DNA of 64,000 bases from Acidobacteria subdivision 2 bacterium RH1 MAG20 (GTDB taxonomy: Bacteria > Acidobacteriota > Terriglobia > Terriglobales > Acidobacteriaceae): NCBI GenBank assembly GCA_002197545.1, contig NFUO01000066.1:1-64000 (forward strand). Reading direction: 5' to 3'. The stretch's first letter is position 1. Each line of letters starts with the position of its first letter. Under the pieces are notes generated by a model that was not told the DNA's origin, did no database searches, and saw nothing but the letters and a program-made list of their open reading frames with translations. Of this stretch, positions 42,900-51,997 are shown piece after piece. The translations under genes and the position numbers were made by a program.

Positions 42900-45800
42900 A
42901 TGATGAGAAAACTGTTTACCGTTTACGGGCTATTGCTTTTTCTCTGCGTTTCGTTGAGCGCCTATGCGCAACAGGATGCGGTGGGTAAGCCGGTAGCGCT
43001 GCAATGTGATGCTCTCAATATGCCGATGGGGCTTGATACAAAGCAGCCGCTGCTTTCCTGGAAGTTGCAGGACAGCCGTACCGGAGCTCGGCAGACGGCG
43101 TACAGGATATTGGTGGCGAGCGATTCAAGTTTGTTGGAGAAGGGCAACGCCGATGTGTGGGACAGCGGGAGGGTGGAGTCCGATCGCTCGGTGGACGTTC
43201 CGTATGGTGGTCCGACGTTGGCTCCGACGACGCGCTATTACTGGCGAGTCCAGGTGTGGGGCCAGGATGGCAAGACGTATCCTCAGAGCGATGTGAGTTG
43301 GTGGGAGACAGGGCTGCTCGATGCAAGCGGTTGGAAGGCGCAATGGATTGGTTATGAAGGCGCCGAGCAGAGCAGCGTGCGCCAGGCCGATGCGAAGTGG
43401 ATCACCAATGCCAAGGTGACGGGCTATAAAGGCGATGCTGATACACACCACGATTTTCGGCTTGCCTTTGAGCTACCGAAATCCGTAAAGGCAGCCGTGT
43501 TGTATGTCACAGGGCAAGACACCGCCGCTGCATGGATTAATGGCAAGCAGGTTTTGTTGCCGCAACCGCTGCCGCCGTGGGGACGCAGTCCGTGGAAGAC
43601 TTACACGCGAAAAGACGTTACGTCAGAGCTACAAGCTGGTCAAAATCTGCTTGCTGTCGAAGTCGTTCTCCATGGAAATAAAGACCAGAGTCAGGCGCCG
43701 ATGAGCGCGGCCCTTTACCTGAAGATGGCTGATGGTAGCGTCCGGGTGTTGAAGACGGGAAGTCCGGAGTGGAAGGCGCAGTTCAACGCACAAGGGAATT
43801 GGTACAACGGAGACTATGACGATGCCGGCTGGGCCCAAGCTGTGTTGTTCCAACCTGAGAAAGGTCCATTCGAATCTCCGGATACGCTGGGTAATCCATT
43901 ACCAACTTCAGCAGTCGCGGCGCTGCGACACGGTTTCTCGATCACCAAGCCAGTGGTATCGGCGCGGCTCTATGCTACGGCGTTGGGCTCATACAAATTC
44001 AGCTTGAATGGCAACGTAGTCGGCAATCAGGTCTTGTCTCCAGGCTGGACGGATTATCGGGAACGTACGACTTATCAGGTCTACGATGTCACTTCATTGC
44101 TGCAAAAAAAGAAGAATGTCATTGGGGCCTATCTTGCGCCGGGATGGTATTCGACCCCCCTCGAATGGATTGGCCAGGGCAATAATTACGGAAATACTCC
44201 AGATGCCTTGAAGGCGCAGCTGAGAATCAAGTATGCGGATGGGTCGGTGGAGTGGATTTCGACAGATGCATCGTGGAAAGCGGATACTTCTCCTATTACA
44301 TTTGCAGAGTTGTATGACGGTGAAACGTATGATGCTCGGCGGCTGCAAGCAGGCTGGGACACGGCATCTTTCTCCGAGGCAAGGTGGCATCCTGTCTCTG
44401 TGATTCATCCACATGAGCCTCAGATCGTGTGGCAGTCATTCCAGCCGGTTCGCGCACATCAGGTGCTTGCGGCCAAGACAGTCACGAACCCCAAGCCGGG
44501 CATCTTTATTTATGACTTTGGACAGAACCTCGCAGGTGTCGCCAGAATTCGCATAGAAGGAAAAGCCGGAACTAACGTTCGGTTGCGTTACGCAGAACTG
44601 CTGAACGCCGATGGCACTTTGTATGTTGCGAATCTGCGGAACGCCAAAGCGACGGACCACTACATTCTCGCTGGGAAGGGAATGGAAGAGTATCAGCCGT
44701 CCTTTACCTATCATGGGTTTCGCTATGTCGAGGTCTCCGGCGTACAGGAAGATCCAGGTCTGGGTGCTGTCAGTGCAGTTGTTTTACATACGGATGCACC
44801 GGAGACGGCCCAGTTGAAGACTGGCAGCGCCATGGTGAACCAGCTATGGAGCAATATTCTGTGGGGACAGCGCTCGAACTTTGTCAGCGTGCCAACCGAT
44901 TGTCCGCAGCGCGATGAGCGGCTGGGCTGGGCTGCCGATGCACAGGTGTTCTGGCGCACGGCAAGCTTCAACATGGACCTCACTGCGTTTTCGCGCAAGT
45001 ATGCTGCCGATCTTCGCGGCACTCAGGTTGGAACTCCGATGTATGGGATCTACGCTCCGGGTACAGGAAAGATTAATCCTGGCTTTGGGGCGGGATGGAG
45101 CGATGCAGGAGTGATCGTTCCCTGGACATCGTGGATTCAGACGGGCGACACAAGCGTCATCGCACAGAACTGGGATGCGATGAAAAAATACCTGGCGGCA
45201 ATCGATGCCGCGAACCCGGACCATCTTTGGAAGAACCAGTACGGCATCGCTTTTGGCGATTGGTTGTCGCCGGAAGGGGCAACGGCTGAAGACCTGATTG
45301 CGACTGCATACTGGGCGTATGACGTGACGCTCATGGAGCAGATGGCCCATGCTTTGAACAAACAGGATGAGGAGGTTAAGTATGCCGATCTATTTCAAAA
45401 GATCAAAACTGCCTTCAACCACGCCTATGTGGGGCCGGATGGTTTTGTTGGCGCGGCAATCCCTCATCCTGGCGTACAGACAAAGGAAAGTACGCAACCG
45501 GTAGAGACCCAGACGGGGTATGTACTTGCCTTGCATATGAATCTTCTGCCTGAATCCCTGCGTCCATTCGCAGCGAAGAGGCTGGTCGATCGGATTGCCG
45601 CGAATCAGTGGAAGCTGGGGACAGGGTTTTTGGGTACTCCGTATCTTATGGGGGTTCTCACAGACACTGGACATGCTGATGTTGCCTACCGGTTACTGCT
45701 CAATACCGAATATCCATCGTGGGGCTATATGGTGGAACATGGGGCGACGACCATGTGGGAGCGTTGGAATGGCGACAAGATGCTTGGCGACCCCGGTATG

Positions 45801-46205
45801 AACTCATTCAATCACTATGCCTACGGCTCGGTGGCGGAATGGATTTACCGCTACGGCGCCGGTGTTGATACTACTGCCGCTGATGCTGGTTTCCATACGA
45901 TCATTTTGCATCCCAATTTCGACGCTCGCCTGGGAAGCCTGGATTTCTCCTACGAGTCTCGTTACGGCACGATTCGTTCTGCATGGACGGCCGCTCCAAA
46001 TCAAGCGGAATGGAACTTAACTATTCCTCCCAACGCGACGGGACAATTGCTGTTGTCTCCTGCGAAAGCACAGACTTATATGATGGATGGCAAAGCTCTG
46101 TCGAAAAACGCTCTGGTTCGCGTGATGGCAAAGCGCGATGGTCAGAATGTCTATGAGTTGCCGGCGGGGACATATTCTTTCAAGGTGCAAATGTCTAAGC
46201 CGTAA
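42900..46205 (+). CDS. Alpha-L-rhamnosidase, glycoside hydrolase family 78
   Basis: 1101 residues. The start is one of GTG 42897, ATG 42900 or ATG 42903. A signal peptide ends near AYAQQ. Beta-sandwich domains occupy about the first 600 residues, including a rhamnose-binding-type module (about 150-330). The (alpha/alpha)6 catalytic domain has the family motif DCPQRDERLGWAADAQVF around residues 667-684 and WERWNGDKM near 960, and a C-terminal beta domain follows. It releases terminal alpha-L-rhamnose from rhamnogalacturonan or glycosides. It fits the neighbouring pectin-active enzymes. Confidence 0.93.
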   Translation: MMRKLFTVYGLLLFLCVSLSAYAQQDAVGKPVALQCDALNMPMGLDTKQPLLSWKLQDSRTGARQTAYRILVASDSSLLEKGNADVWDSGRVESDRSVDVPYGGPTLAPTTRYYWRVQVWGQDGKTYPQSDVSWWETGLLDASGWKAQWIGYEGAEQSSVRQADAKWITNAKVTGYKGDADTHHDFRLAFELPKSVKAAVLYVTGQDTAAAWINGKQVLLPQPLPPWGRSPWKTYTRKDVTSELQAGQNLLAVEVVLHGNKDQSQAPMSAALYLKMADGSVRVLKTGSPEWKAQFNAQGNWYNGDYDDAGWAQAVLFQPEKGPFESPDTLGNPLPTSAVAALRHGFSITKPVVSARLYATALGSYKFSLNGNVVGNQVLSPGWTDYRERTTYQVYDVTSLLQKKKNVIGAYLAPGWYSTPLEWIGQGNNYGNTPDALKAQLRIKYADGSVEWISTDASWKADTSPITFAELYDGETYDARRLQAGWDTASFSEARWHPVSVIHPHEPQIVWQSFQPVRAHQVLAAKTVTNPKPGIFIYDFGQNLAGVARIRIEGKAGTNVRLRYAELLNADGTLYVANLRNAKATDHYILAGKGMEEYQPSFTYHGFRYVEVSGVQEDPGLGAVSAVVLHTDAPETAQLKTGSAMVNQLWSNILWGQRSNFVSVPTDCPQRDERLGWAADAQVFWRTASFNMDLTAFSRKYAADLRGTQVGTPMYGIYAPGTGKINPGFGAGWSDAGVIVPWTSWIQTGDTSVIAQNWDAMKKYLAAIDAANPDHLWKNQYGIAFGDWLSPEGATAEDLIATAYWAYDVTLMEQMAHALNKQDEEVKYADLFQKIKTAFNHAYVGPDGFVGAAIPHPGVQTKESTQPVETQTGYVLALHMNLLPESLRPFAAKRLVDRIAANQWKLGTGFLGTPYLMGVLTDTGHADVAYRLLLNTEYPSWGYMVEHGATTMWERWNGDKMLGDPGMNSFNHYAYGSVAEWIYRYGAGVDTTAADAGFHTIILHPNFDARLGSLDFSYESRYGTIRSAWTAAPNQAEWNLTIPPNATGQLLLSPAKAQTYMMDGKALSKNALVRVMAKRDGQNVYELPAGTYSFKVQMSKP

Positions 46206-46582
46206 GTTGAGCCTTGCGACAAGGCCCACTTTTATCAAATCGCGCTGTTTGCCTGTTATCTGCCCATTAGGTCAACAGCGCAGATTGACGGTCCTTTGCA
46301 GCGAACAGCTTGAGCAGAGGCATAAATGGGTCGTGGGTTCGGTAAGATGTAGTGCTTAAGCAATCATCCCAGCCAAGGTTCAAAATGCAGCCGAAGGTGC
46401 AAGGATGGCTGGACAGACGGACACCGTCATCAACGTATATATCTTAGGTAGTCCAAGAGATAACTCATTGAAAATAAACCTATAAACAATACATCACATA
46501 AAAACATGCTGCTCTTGTGAGTCTGAGTGGGACATCGTTCGACAGCGCATCAAGTTGTATGGAGAATGTTCATTTTCAAATA
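46206..46582. other. Spacer upstream of a TonB receptor operon
   Basis: 377 bases without a recognisable gene; the part next to the receptor is A/T-rich and leads into the operator and promoter listed next. Confidence 0.5.
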
Positions 46583-46614
46583 TAATTGCCATTATAAAAT
46601 AATAATGGCAATTA
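46583..46614. promoter_or_regulatory. Long perfect palindromic operator upstream of the sugar-acid operon
   Basis: TAATTGCCATTAT (46583-46595) and ATAATGGCAATTA (46602-46614) are perfect 13-bp arms with a six-base spacer. The site ends three bases before the -35 box of the TonB receptor promoter. The position suggests control of the whole downstream operon, perhaps by the IclR regulator encoded 9 kb away; that link is inference. Confidence 0.8.
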
Positions 46615-46617
46615 CTA

Positions 46618-46647
46618 TTGACAGTTTTCTAATCGGTGGACTATACA
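46618..46647 (+). promoter_or_regulatory. Sigma-70-like promoter of the TonB receptor operon
   Basis: TTGACA at 46618-46623 and TATACA at 46642-46647, spacer 18. The start codon (46691) with its GGAGG site follows at a suitable distance. Confidence 0.7.
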
Positions 46648-46690
46648 GTTTGGGTTCTTGAAATTACCTGTCCAGCGTTTTGGAGGTTGC

Positions 46691-49600
46691 ATGAATCGTT
46701 CTTACCGGGGTCGAGTTTTTTGTAGCCCGATTTCATTTCTGGTGCTGTTGCTAATTTCGACCCTAACTTTGGGAGCCCAAATGAATACTTCAGGCGTGAC
46801 AGGCAACGTGGCCGACGCGACAGGAGCATCGGTCCCCGGGGCGCAGATCACGCTTACGAATGTAGCTACCGGGATACATCGGTCAACCACATCGGACAAT
46901 GCGGGTCTCTACAATTTCGATTACGTGCCGATTGGGGTGTATACCTTGACGGCTTCGCAAAACGGTTTTCAGGCGCAACGACACGAGAATGTTGAGCTGG
47001 TGGCGGCGCAGACGGCGCGTGTGGATTTTGCGTTGAACGTGCAGTCGGCGCAGCAGACCGTAACGGTGACGTCGGAGCTGCCCCTGCTGGATTCTACTTC
47101 TTCTCAGCAGACGAGTACGTTGAGCACGAAGGCGCTGAACCAGTTGCCGGTTGCCAAGCAGGACTGGACGAGCGTATTGCAGCTTGGCGCGGGCATATCG
47201 ACACAGGGCGACCCGAACAGCCCAGCGGGAGCCAGCCTTACGATCAACGGTCTGCCGCCCGCCGGGTTTAACCTGACGGTAGATGGCACGAACGCAACCT
47301 CTGATCCGGAGACGCCAGCATTTGGCTTTTACCAGGGACCCAACATCATTAACACCATCAACAACGATGCGATTGCTGAAGTGAGTGTGGTGAAGGGAGT
47401 GGCGCCGGCTTCGATTGGCGGCACCATGTCAGGAAACGCAAATATTATTACGAAGAGCGGCGGCAATGCTTTCCATGGCAGCCTTTACGAGATCAATGAT
47501 CTGAGTGCGTATGATGCTCGCAATCAGTTTCTTACGAGTAAACCTCGTTCTACGTTCAATGAATTTGGCGGTTCTATTGGTGGACCGATTCTGACGAACA
47601 AACTTTTCTTTTTTGGCAGCTACGAGGGGGCGCGATTAAGCTCTTACCAGGCTGTTACTGGCACAGTGCCGACGCCTTATCTCAAGAGTACGAGCCCTGC
47701 TGTTTACAGCTCGTTATTTGCTACATATCCGACGGTGAGCCAGCCAGCCGATCCTACGGCGACGACTGTACAGTACTCCGGCAGCGGATCATTGCGGCAG
47801 ACGGATGGCAATGGAACGGCGAGGTTGGACTATAACCCTAATTCACATAATTTGATCACGGTGCGCTATATTCGCGGCCGTCCCGCAAAGCTTAGTCCAA
47901 ATGTAGTGCTAACGAATCCTCGCAATACCACGGGGAAGACAGATGCCTTCAATGCTTCATTTACGCATTCGGCAAATCGATGGACTGCACTTACACGATT
48001 TGGCTACAACCATATCCGGCTCACCCGGCTGGACGAGGGCTTCTTTAGTGATGTGGAACAGGTGACGGTTGCAGGCATCGACTCAGGCGGCGCGGAAGAG
48101 TTCGACAAGCGTGGAGATTTTTACACTGGGGAACAGGAGTTTGCGATCAGCCTAGGGCGGCACTCCATTGAGATAGGCGGGATCGTTCAGCGGCAGGATG
48201 CTGGGCGTACCGACTACAACACCGCAACTATCGGGTTTGGAAGTATTGCTGCTTTCAGGAACAATACTCCGAGCCTGGTCCAGCTAACCTTCGATCTGAA
48301 CCCCTTCAATATTTACACCTACCAATATGGTGGCTATGTACAGGATGACTTTCAGGTTTCACATACGCTTACTGTGAATGCCGGCATCCGTTATGACTAC
48401 TACACGGTGCCGAAGGAAGACAGTGGCCGCTTTTTCAATCGCGGCGTAGATCCTGCACGTCCGCAACTTGGGCCTGGCTTTGGCGCCTATCGGCCTGCCG
48501 ATTCTCTCTACAATGCCGACCACAACAATATTCAGCCGAGGTTGGGCTTTACCTGGGCTGTAGGTCCGCAACAGAAGACGGTGATTCGCGGAGGGTATGG
48601 GATCTTCGTGGGTCCACACCCCATCTTCGGTGGTCCGATTGATGAAGTGCAGGATTCAGCCACTGAGCCATTTCGCGTGATTTTGAGCGGCCAGCAACTT
48701 ACAGATGCGAACTTGCATTATCCATTACCACGCAGCACTTATCAGAGCATACTTAGTGACTTGCAGGCTCGCGGAGTGATATCGACACAACTGGCGAATG
48801 CGGCAATCAAAGCCGACTTCCCGAATCCATACAGCCAGCAATGGATGCTGGGAGTTCAGCAGTCTCTCTTCTGGAACTCAGTGCTGGAAATTGACTATGT
48901 AGGGAACCGCGGGTTGAAAGAAAATATGACGGAGCAAAGGAATTTACCCGATCGTGTAACGGGAATTGCGCCTGATCCGACTTTCTCTGCCTTTCGCTAT
49001 TACTATGCCGGCGATGCGAGCAACTATCATGCGATGCAGGTGAGCTATCGCAAGAATTTTGCGCATAGCCTTTCCTATACGACGAGCTATGTGTGGTCGC
49101 GGAATATGTCATTTGCAGATGCTAATTTGCTGTTGCAGAACGCTCCGCAGGACATTGATAACATCAGGGCCGATTATGGCCGTACGCCCTTTGATATCCG
49201 AAATAAATTTAGCGGCTCGCTCCTGTGGGAACCTCCAATCATTGCCTGGACAGGGATGACCAGCAGGCCTGCGAAGCTTCTGCTGGATCAATGGCGGATC
49301 TCAGCGGTCGTCAATGGGCAGACTGGATTGCCAGTGAATATCCTGAATGGTGATTCGTCTTACCCGAGTGATCGTCCCGATCCGTCGGGAACCAACCCAT
49401 ATCTCTCGAACTATCACTCAACGCTGCAGTATTTAAATCCGGCAGGATTCACACAGGTTCCACTCTCTGCGGCTAGTGGCGCGCAGATTCGCGGCGGCCT
49501 TCTGGGGCGGGACGCTTTACAGCAGCCTGGTTCGATTAATGTCGATGCCTCTCTTGGGAAGACGTTTTCCTTCACGGAGAGGTTTAGATTCGAGCTTCGT

Positions 49601-49732
49601 GGAGATGCATTTAATGTGCTGAACCACACAAACCTAAGTGGACTACAGACAAATGTAAGTTCGGGTAGCTTCGGACAGCTTACGTCCGCTACTGCGCGCA
49701 CAATACAGGTTAGCGGCCGGTTCACCTTTTAG
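46691..49732 (+). CDS. TonB-dependent receptor, Oar-like
   Basis: 1013 residues from ATG 46691 with GGAGG about six bases upstream. A signal peptide (about 1-33, ending LGAQ) precedes the carboxypeptidase-regulatory-like domain (about 37-115, GVTGNVADATGASVPGA), the plug (about 125-260) and the barrel, ending in the outer-membrane-typical FTF. It should import an oligosaccharide or sugar acid. The DUF1537 kinase gene starts 42 bases after its stop, so it heads the catabolic run. It has its own palindromic operator and promoter. Confidence 0.88.
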   Translation: MNRSYRGRVFCSPISFLVLLLISTLTLGAQMNTSGVTGNVADATGASVPGAQITLTNVATGIHRSTTSDNAGLYNFDYVPIGVYTLTASQNGFQAQRHENVELVAAQTARVDFALNVQSAQQTVTVTSELPLLDSTSSQQTSTLSTKALNQLPVAKQDWTSVLQLGAGISTQGDPNSPAGASLTINGLPPAGFNLTVDGTNATSDPETPAFGFYQGPNIINTINNDAIAEVSVVKGVAPASIGGTMSGNANIITKSGGNAFHGSLYEINDLSAYDARNQFLTSKPRSTFNEFGGSIGGPILTNKLFFFGSYEGARLSSYQAVTGTVPTPYLKSTSPAVYSSLFATYPTVSQPADPTATTVQYSGSGSLRQTDGNGTARLDYNPNSHNLITVRYIRGRPAKLSPNVVLTNPRNTTGKTDAFNASFTHSANRWTALTRFGYNHIRLTRLDEGFFSDVEQVTVAGIDSGGAEEFDKRGDFYTGEQEFAISLGRHSIEIGGIVQRQDAGRTDYNTATIGFGSIAAFRNNTPSLVQLTFDLNPFNIYTYQYGGYVQDDFQVSHTLTVNAGIRYDYYTVPKEDSGRFFNRGVDPARPQLGPGFGAYRPADSLYNADHNNIQPRLGFTWAVGPQQKTVIRGGYGIFVGPHPIFGGPIDEVQDSATEPFRVILSGQQLTDANLHYPLPRSTYQSILSDLQARGVISTQLANAAIKADFPNPYSQQWMLGVQQSLFWNSVLEIDYVGNRGLKENMTEQRNLPDRVTGIAPDPTFSAFRYYYAGDASNYHAMQVSYRKNFAHSLSYTTSYVWSRNMSFADANLLLQNAPQDIDNIRADYGRTPFDIRNKFSGSLLWEPPIIAWTGMTSRPAKLLLDQWRISAVVNGQTGLPVNILNGDSSYPSDRPDPSGTNPYLSNYHSTLQYLNPAGFTQVPLSAASGAQIRGGLLGRDALQQPGSINVDASLGKTFSFTERFRFELRGDAFNVLNHTNLSGLQTNVSSGSFGQLTSATARTIQVSGRFTF

Positions 49733-49774
49733 GGCGAGCCGGTTATACATCGGCGGCGGTTTGGGGGCTTAGTT

Positions 49775-50986
49775 GTGAAGTCGGAGAGTCAGGTGCGGAA
49801 GGAATGTGAGGCCTTGTTAGTTGCGGATGACCTTACGGGCGCCTGCGACTCGGGGATTGCTTTTGCGCAGTGTGGTTTTGATAGCCGGGTGTTGTTTCGC
49901 ACTTCCGTCTTTCAAGACGGAGAGGCAGTTGCGGTAAGTACGAATAGCCGAAGGCTGACTGCGGGTGAAGCAGCGAAGCGGGTGGAAGCAGCTTGTGGGA
50001 TGGTTCCTATTGCCCCGGATAGCTTGCTGTTCAAGAAGGTTGATTCGACGCTGCGTGGACACGTGGTTGCGGAATGCGATGCCATGATGCTTAGCACGGG
50101 TTGCCGGTTGGGCGTGATGGCTCCGGCGCTGCCCTCGCAAGGCCGAACGATAGTTGGCGGTCGACTGCAGGTGCGCGACCTGACAGGAAGTTTGGAATTG
50201 GATGTCAGGGAGCTGCTTGTAGGACAAGGTGCGAGAGATGTTGCGCTATTGGATGTAAGCAAACTAAATTCGCCAGTGAGTGCGGTGGCAGAGCTGATCC
50301 GACTTTCTTCGATGGGAGTGCGCTATGTCCTTTGCGATGCCACGAAAGACGACGAGCTAGGCCATGTTGCGGAAGCATTGATGCATTATGACGATCGAGT
50401 ATTGTGGATTGGGTCGGCGGGCCTGGCTTTCTTTGCGGCGAAATTGTTGGCCGCACGCCGTCTGAACAGGGCAGACGCAAATATTGTTGTAGAGCAGCAG
50501 GGCGAAGCTTGGTCGCACAAGATTGTGTTCTGTGTGGGCTCCGATCATGCGGTGACACAGCGGCAGCTAAAGCACCTGAAGGATTCAGTAGGACTGCAGG
50601 TGTTGGCGGTATCGTCTGCTGGCGTGGAGGATGTGCGGGGTGCACTGGATGTAGCCGGCGCCATTATAGTTGCTATCGACACAACTAATCCGGAGCCACA
50701 GCGTCTCAGGGAGTTGTTACACGAAGCTCGCAGCGGCGGTATGGAGGCTATGGTGCTGAGCGGCGGAGACACCGCGGAGATGGTTTGCCAAGCGGTTGAA
50801 GCTCAGGAAATTTCTCTGACGGTTGAGATATCAGGAGGGGTTGCGATGGGGCGATTGAGAGGCGGCCTGCTTGACAAGATAAAGGTGGCAACGAAGTCCG
50901 GTGGATTTGGCGACCAGCGTTGTCTAGAAGAAGTGATGCATTTATTGCGAGCTCCTATTCGCACCGGGAATCAGGTTTATTTATGA
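49775..50986 (+). CDS. Four-carbon acid-sugar kinase family protein (DUF1537, OtnK/DtnK type)
   Basis: 403 residues, starting at GTG. The DUF1537 N-terminal domain carries LLVADDLTGACDSGIAFA with the sugar-acid-binding D-D-L-T-G-A; FKKVDSTLRGHVVAE is the second motif. The C-terminal nucleotide-binding domain includes VLSGGDTAEMV near residue 330. Characterised members phosphorylate D-threonate, L-threonate or D-erythronate at O4. The next gene overlaps by four bases and encodes the PdxA-like enzyme that oxidises such 4-phosphates, making a coupled pathway very likely. The precise stereoisomer cannot be read. Confidence 0.88.
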   Translation: MKSESQVRKECEALLVADDLTGACDSGIAFAQCGFDSRVLFRTSVFQDGEAVAVSTNSRRLTAGEAAKRVEAACGMVPIAPDSLLFKKVDSTLRGHVVAECDAMMLSTGCRLGVMAPALPSQGRTIVGGRLQVRDLTGSLELDVRELLVGQGARDVALLDVSKLNSPVSAVAELIRLSSMGVRYVLCDATKDDELGHVAEALMHYDDRVLWIGSAGLAFFAAKLLAARRLNRADANIVVEQQGEAWSHKIVFCVGSDHAVTQRQLKHLKDSVGLQVLAVSSAGVEDVRGALDVAGAIIVAIDTTNPEPQRLRELLHEARSGGMEAMVLSGGDTAEMVCQAVEAQEISLTVEISGGVAMGRLRGGLLDKIKVATKSGGFGDQRCLEEVMHLLRAPIRTGNQVYL

Positions 50987-51990
50987 CTACGAAGAGTAGC
51001 TTGAAGATTGCGCTAACAGTTGGAGATCCTGCCGGGGTAGGCGCTGAGGTGGTGCTGAAGGCGCTGCAAGATGCCGAGATTGCAATCCTTGCGGAATGGG
51101 TGATTGTTGGAGATCGGGGTGCGGTGGAAGCTGCTGCTCGAAGCTGTGGCATCAACATGGCGGATTTACCTGCGACATTGCTCGATGCGAAGGAACTGCC
51201 TGCAGAGGAGCAGATCGAATTCGGCAAGCTGAAAGCCGCGTATGGCGCGGCTGCCGCCGAGTATGTACGCATTGCAACCCAGATGTGTCTGCGCGGCGAA
51301 GCCTCGGCGATGGTGACTGCGCCATTGAATAAGGAGGCAGTCACGCTCTCCGGTATGCCTTTTTCGGGGCATACGGAATACATCGGCGAGTTGTGCAATG
51401 CCAAGGAGTCGCGGATGTTGTTGGCCGGTCCTCGATTGTCCGTCATTCATGTGACCACGCACATTGCGCTGCGCAAAGCTGTGGAATTGCAGATCGAACG
51501 GATTTTGCGGACTATTGAGCTGGGCAATGACGCGATGAAGTTGTTTGGACATAACGCTCCCCGGATCGCGGTCTGTGGCCTGAATCCACATGCGGGTGAG
51601 CATGGGCTCTTTGGCAGTGAAGACCAGGAACGGATTGTTCCGGCGATAGCGGCTGCGCGGGAGCGCGGCATTTTGTGCGATGGTCCGTGTGCACCGGACA
51701 CGATATTTCTTCAAGCGTCGCGCGGGTCGCATGATCTGGTCGTGGCTATGTATCACGATCAAGGGCATATTCCAATGAAGCTGCTGGACTTTGACGACAC
51801 AGTGAATGTGTCGCTTGGAATTCCCATCATACGGACTTCAGTAGATCATGGCACCGCGTTCGACATTGCGGGGAAGAATAAGGCAAGTGAGCAAAATATG
51901 AAGTCGGCCATGCGGCTTGCCGTCACAATGGCTGCCAATGCCAACCGAAGATCCGTTGGAAACTCGGTTCCAGTACAGGCGGGCAGGTAG
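50983..51990 (+). CDS. PdxA-family dehydrogenase (4-phospho-threonate/erythronate type)
   Basis: 335 residues from ATG 50983, which overlaps the kinase stop as ATGA; an earlier start at 50920 lies inside the kinase gene. PdxA features: VGDPAGVGAEVVLKA at the N-terminus, metal histidines in GHTEYIGEL, in GLNPHAGEHGLFG and in YHDQGHIPMKLL, and NAD-binding TAPLNKEAV. Pyridoxal synthesis PdxA acts on 4-phosphohydroxy-threonine; the PdxA2 branch next to DUF1537 kinases oxidatively decarboxylates 4-phospho-threonate to dihydroxyacetone phosphate. Context supports the catabolic form. Confidence 0.9.
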   Translation: MTTKSSLKIALTVGDPAGVGAEVVLKALQDAEIAILAEWVIVGDRGAVEAAARSCGINMADLPATLLDAKELPAEEQIEFGKLKAAYGAAAAEYVRIATQMCLRGEASAMVTAPLNKEAVTLSGMPFSGHTEYIGELCNAKESRMLLAGPRLSVIHVTTHIALRKAVELQIERILRTIELGNDAMKLFGHNAPRIAVCGLNPHAGEHGLFGSEDQERIVPAIAAARERGILCDGPCAPDTIFLQASRGSHDLVVAMYHDQGHIPMKLLDFDDTVNVSLGIPIIRTSVDHGTAFDIAGKNKASEQNMKSAMRLAVTMAANANRRSVGNSVPVQAGR

Positions 51991-51997
51991 ATACGCC

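Noticed and set aside
46583..46614. Terminator interpretation of the palindrome before the TonB receptor
   Set aside because: The stem is A/T-rich with no T-run after it, and it abuts a promoter, so an operator fits better.
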